Part shown: positions 62,463 to 64,000 of the stretch, one piece after another
How positions within the stretch are numbered: position 1 is the stretch's first letter
Layout of the letters: each line of letters opens with the position of its first letter
Source: Chondrus crispus
Lineage: Eukaryota > Rhodophyta > Florideophyceae > Gigartinales > Gigartinaceae
Direction of reading: 5' to 3'
Length of the DNA: 64,000 nt
Assembly (NCBI RefSeq): GCF_000350225.1
Contig: NW_005179199.1
Coordinates: 25,886-89,885 of the forward strand
Position numbers and translations under genes: made by a program
The notes under the pieces: model-generated
The model's database searches: none
Told to the model about the DNA's origin: nothing
Seen by the model: the letters and a program-made list of their open reading frames with translations, nothing else

Positions 62463-64000
62463 GAAGGATCCCACAGCGGCAGGAAAACTAGAGAGGGGAA
62501 TCTCGCATGAGTCGCGAGAGGCACAGGGTCGACGTACTGTGCCCGGGGCTCAGCCCCGTTCCCCGTCTCTAAAGGAAAAATCAGGCCTCGGGGAGGAGGT
62601 TGTTGGATTGGTGGATAAGCCCAAAGGGCCAGCTCAAGTCAAGAAAATTTTGAGCCGAGCCCGAGATCATCCGCTGGAAGAAGTTCGAAGACCCTGGTAC
62701 AGGGTTAAGCGAAGGGAGTGTCCCGAGAAGATTTTGGTCCTTGCGCGAAAAAACTACAAAGTTTACGCGGACATCGGACCCACAATTGGATTGATGAGCC
62801 GGGTGTTGTCTGTTTTAGACACCGGCGCGGGACCAAACCTTGTGCGAAAATCGGAACTCCCAGCTGGAATGGAATCTCTAGTGTCCTACGGACCGACCCA
62901 AGATATCGGCGACGCGAACAATAGGCCACTCCGAACTCTCGGCACAATTAGAATGCCTGTGAGGCTTGGAAAATTTGTGGCCGCAGCCGAGTTTATTGTA
63001 TGCGAAAAACTAGCAGTCCCGCTAATTCTAGGCGCGGGCTACTGTGACCGGTTTGTGGAAGCAATTTATCCAAGGAAGAAAACGGTTGAGTTGGCGGATT
63101 TCTCGGAGGTCCCGATAGTTAGGCGGTTCTCGACGAGAAAAGGGAAGAAGAATCTCGTCGCGGGAGAGGACGAGAATGATGGAAAGGGGGAGCGAATTTC
63201 CCCTAAGGTAAAAGTGGCAAGAGCCACGACTATCGAGCCAGGGACGCAACGCGTCGTGGAATGCACCTCGAAGAGGGCGGGCTTGGTTGTGGTTCAGCCG
63301 TACTCGTCGTTGTACGAAAGGCACGGGTTGACGTGCACGAATGGTGTCGTTCAGGTTGAGCCTGGCAGGCCATTTCGTTTACTCGTTGCGAATTTTAGGA
63401 CGTACCCTGTCAGGGTGCAAAAAGGCCAAGTGGTGGCAGAATTATTACCGCACCCGAGAGCCGCGCTCGAGAGCAAAACCACCATTGGTGAAGTTCTCGG
63501 AATTCAAGAAAGGAAGAACGAAAATTTTCCTAATTCCACCAAGACGCCTACGGGCGAGACAAGATGCGAACCGTCGGATCAAGCGCGCGAGGACCAGCCA
63601 GAAGAACGGTCGGCAGGGCTCTCCGCGTCGGCAGCTACGAAGCCGCAACGCAGGATTGAGCCGCCACCGCCGGACGTGGAGGACCTCGACCTGAGCCACG
63701 TGCCGGAACGGCTGCGCGAGCGGTTCCGTCGGATGTTGAAGAAGTATTCAAGGATGTGGGATGGGACGCTTGGCGAAATTAATACCACCGTCCATCGGAT
63801 CGAGTTGATCCCCGAGACTCGCCCCATCGCACAAGCCCCGTATCGGGCCGGACCTAAAGCCCGCAAAGTAGAAGATGCAGAGGTGCAGAAGATGTTGGAG
63901 GCAGGAGTGATAGAACCAGCGCAGTCAGAATGGTCGTCGCCCGTGTTGCTGGTGCCCAAGCCGGATGGGTCAATGCGTTTTTGCGTAGACTACCGCAGGC
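62353..64000 (+). CDS. pol: pol of element E (protease and RT start), 3' partial
   Basis: Open with no stop from 62353 to the window end, in the +1 frame relative to gag with a 110-nt overlap. A basic linker leads to the aspartic protease with an intact D-T-G (VLDTGAGPNLVRKSELP, 62818-62826), then LAVPLILGAGYCDRF. The post-protease region has LVANFRTYPVRV and QKGQVVAELLPHP, matching the same parts of A and B. The RT starts at KYSRMWDGTLGEINTTVHRI and reaches EPAQSEWSSPVLLV and FCVDYRR. B has a stop where E has Trp in SRMWDGTLG. No ATG is needed if expression is by frameshifting. All visible catalytic residues are intact. Confidence 0.85.

Larger units (their letters stand above)
59499..64000 (+). 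mobile_element. LTR element E, 3' end beyond the window
   Basis: 5' LTR L4, primer site, a leader with an odd duplication, a sequence gap, then gag and an uninterrupted pol running off the window. It was inserted into the protease region of C. It sets the sense orientation for the whole L1-L4 LTR family. A 146-bp piece identical to pol of B lies in its leader beside the gap and is probably an assembly fault. Confidence 0.75.

Overview
This is eukaryotic nuclear DNA, mostly a graveyard of transposable elements with a few single-copy host genes between them. The signs are a gene interrupted by a GT-AG intron, a bZIP and a RING-H2 protein, scaffold gaps (19052-19179 and 60754-61036), and remains of at least five transposon types: Ty3/gypsy-like LTR elements, PIF/Harbinger, Tc1/mariner, a Crypton-like tyrosine recombinase and a non-LTR retroposon. 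Few introns and long repeat tracts would fit an algal genome, for example a red alga, but nothing here proves the lineage.

Layout. 1-2.6 kb: two convergent host genes, an unrecognised Ser-rich protein and a two-exon protein like L-2-amino-thiazoline-4-carboxylate (ATC) hydrolase. 3.1-4.5 kb: a decayed Harbinger-type element with 26-bp inverted ends and an AAT target duplication. 5.5-6.1 kb: Tc1/mariner debris. 6.2-13.7 kb: a broken Ty3-like gag-pol (call it A) interrupted by LTRs of one family, L1 and L2, lying on the minus strand; L2 is the 3' end of a further element (G). 14.3-15.4 kb: a broken Myb/NAM-type Harbinger accessory gene. 17.8-19.4 kb: a bZIP gene with a gap. 19.5-27.0 kb: AT-richer sequence holding a Crypton-like recombinase and a decayed partner ORF. 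27.0-40.0 kb: one complete 12,995-bp LTR element (B) with 754-bp LTRs and a perfect GTGTT target duplication. 41.3-41.7 kb: a RING-H2 gene. 42.5-42.8 kb: a 93-bp satellite. 44.0-45.7 kb: non-LTR retroposon pieces. 45.8-53.4 kb: a minus-strand LTR-element mosaic (D). 53.5-54.6 kb: an unrecognised pseudogene. 54.7-64.0 kb: nested elements, with E inside C inside the remnant of a minus-strand element (L3).

How the parts work together. The LTR elements share gag (with a CX2CX4HX4C knuckle), an aspartic protease, reverse transcriptase, RNase H, integrase and a chromodomain, and at least B, C and E use a primer-binding site matching the 3' end of a tRNA with C1-G72 and A73, the eukaryotic tRNA-Tyr signature. 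In B and C, gag and pol are joined by a -1 frameshift signal with a conserved, covarying stem-loop; in E the offset is +1. The most unusual feature is that G, D and probably B carry an extra gene, antisense to the element, just inside the 3' LTR. The G and D copies are clearly homologous to each other and match no family I recognise.
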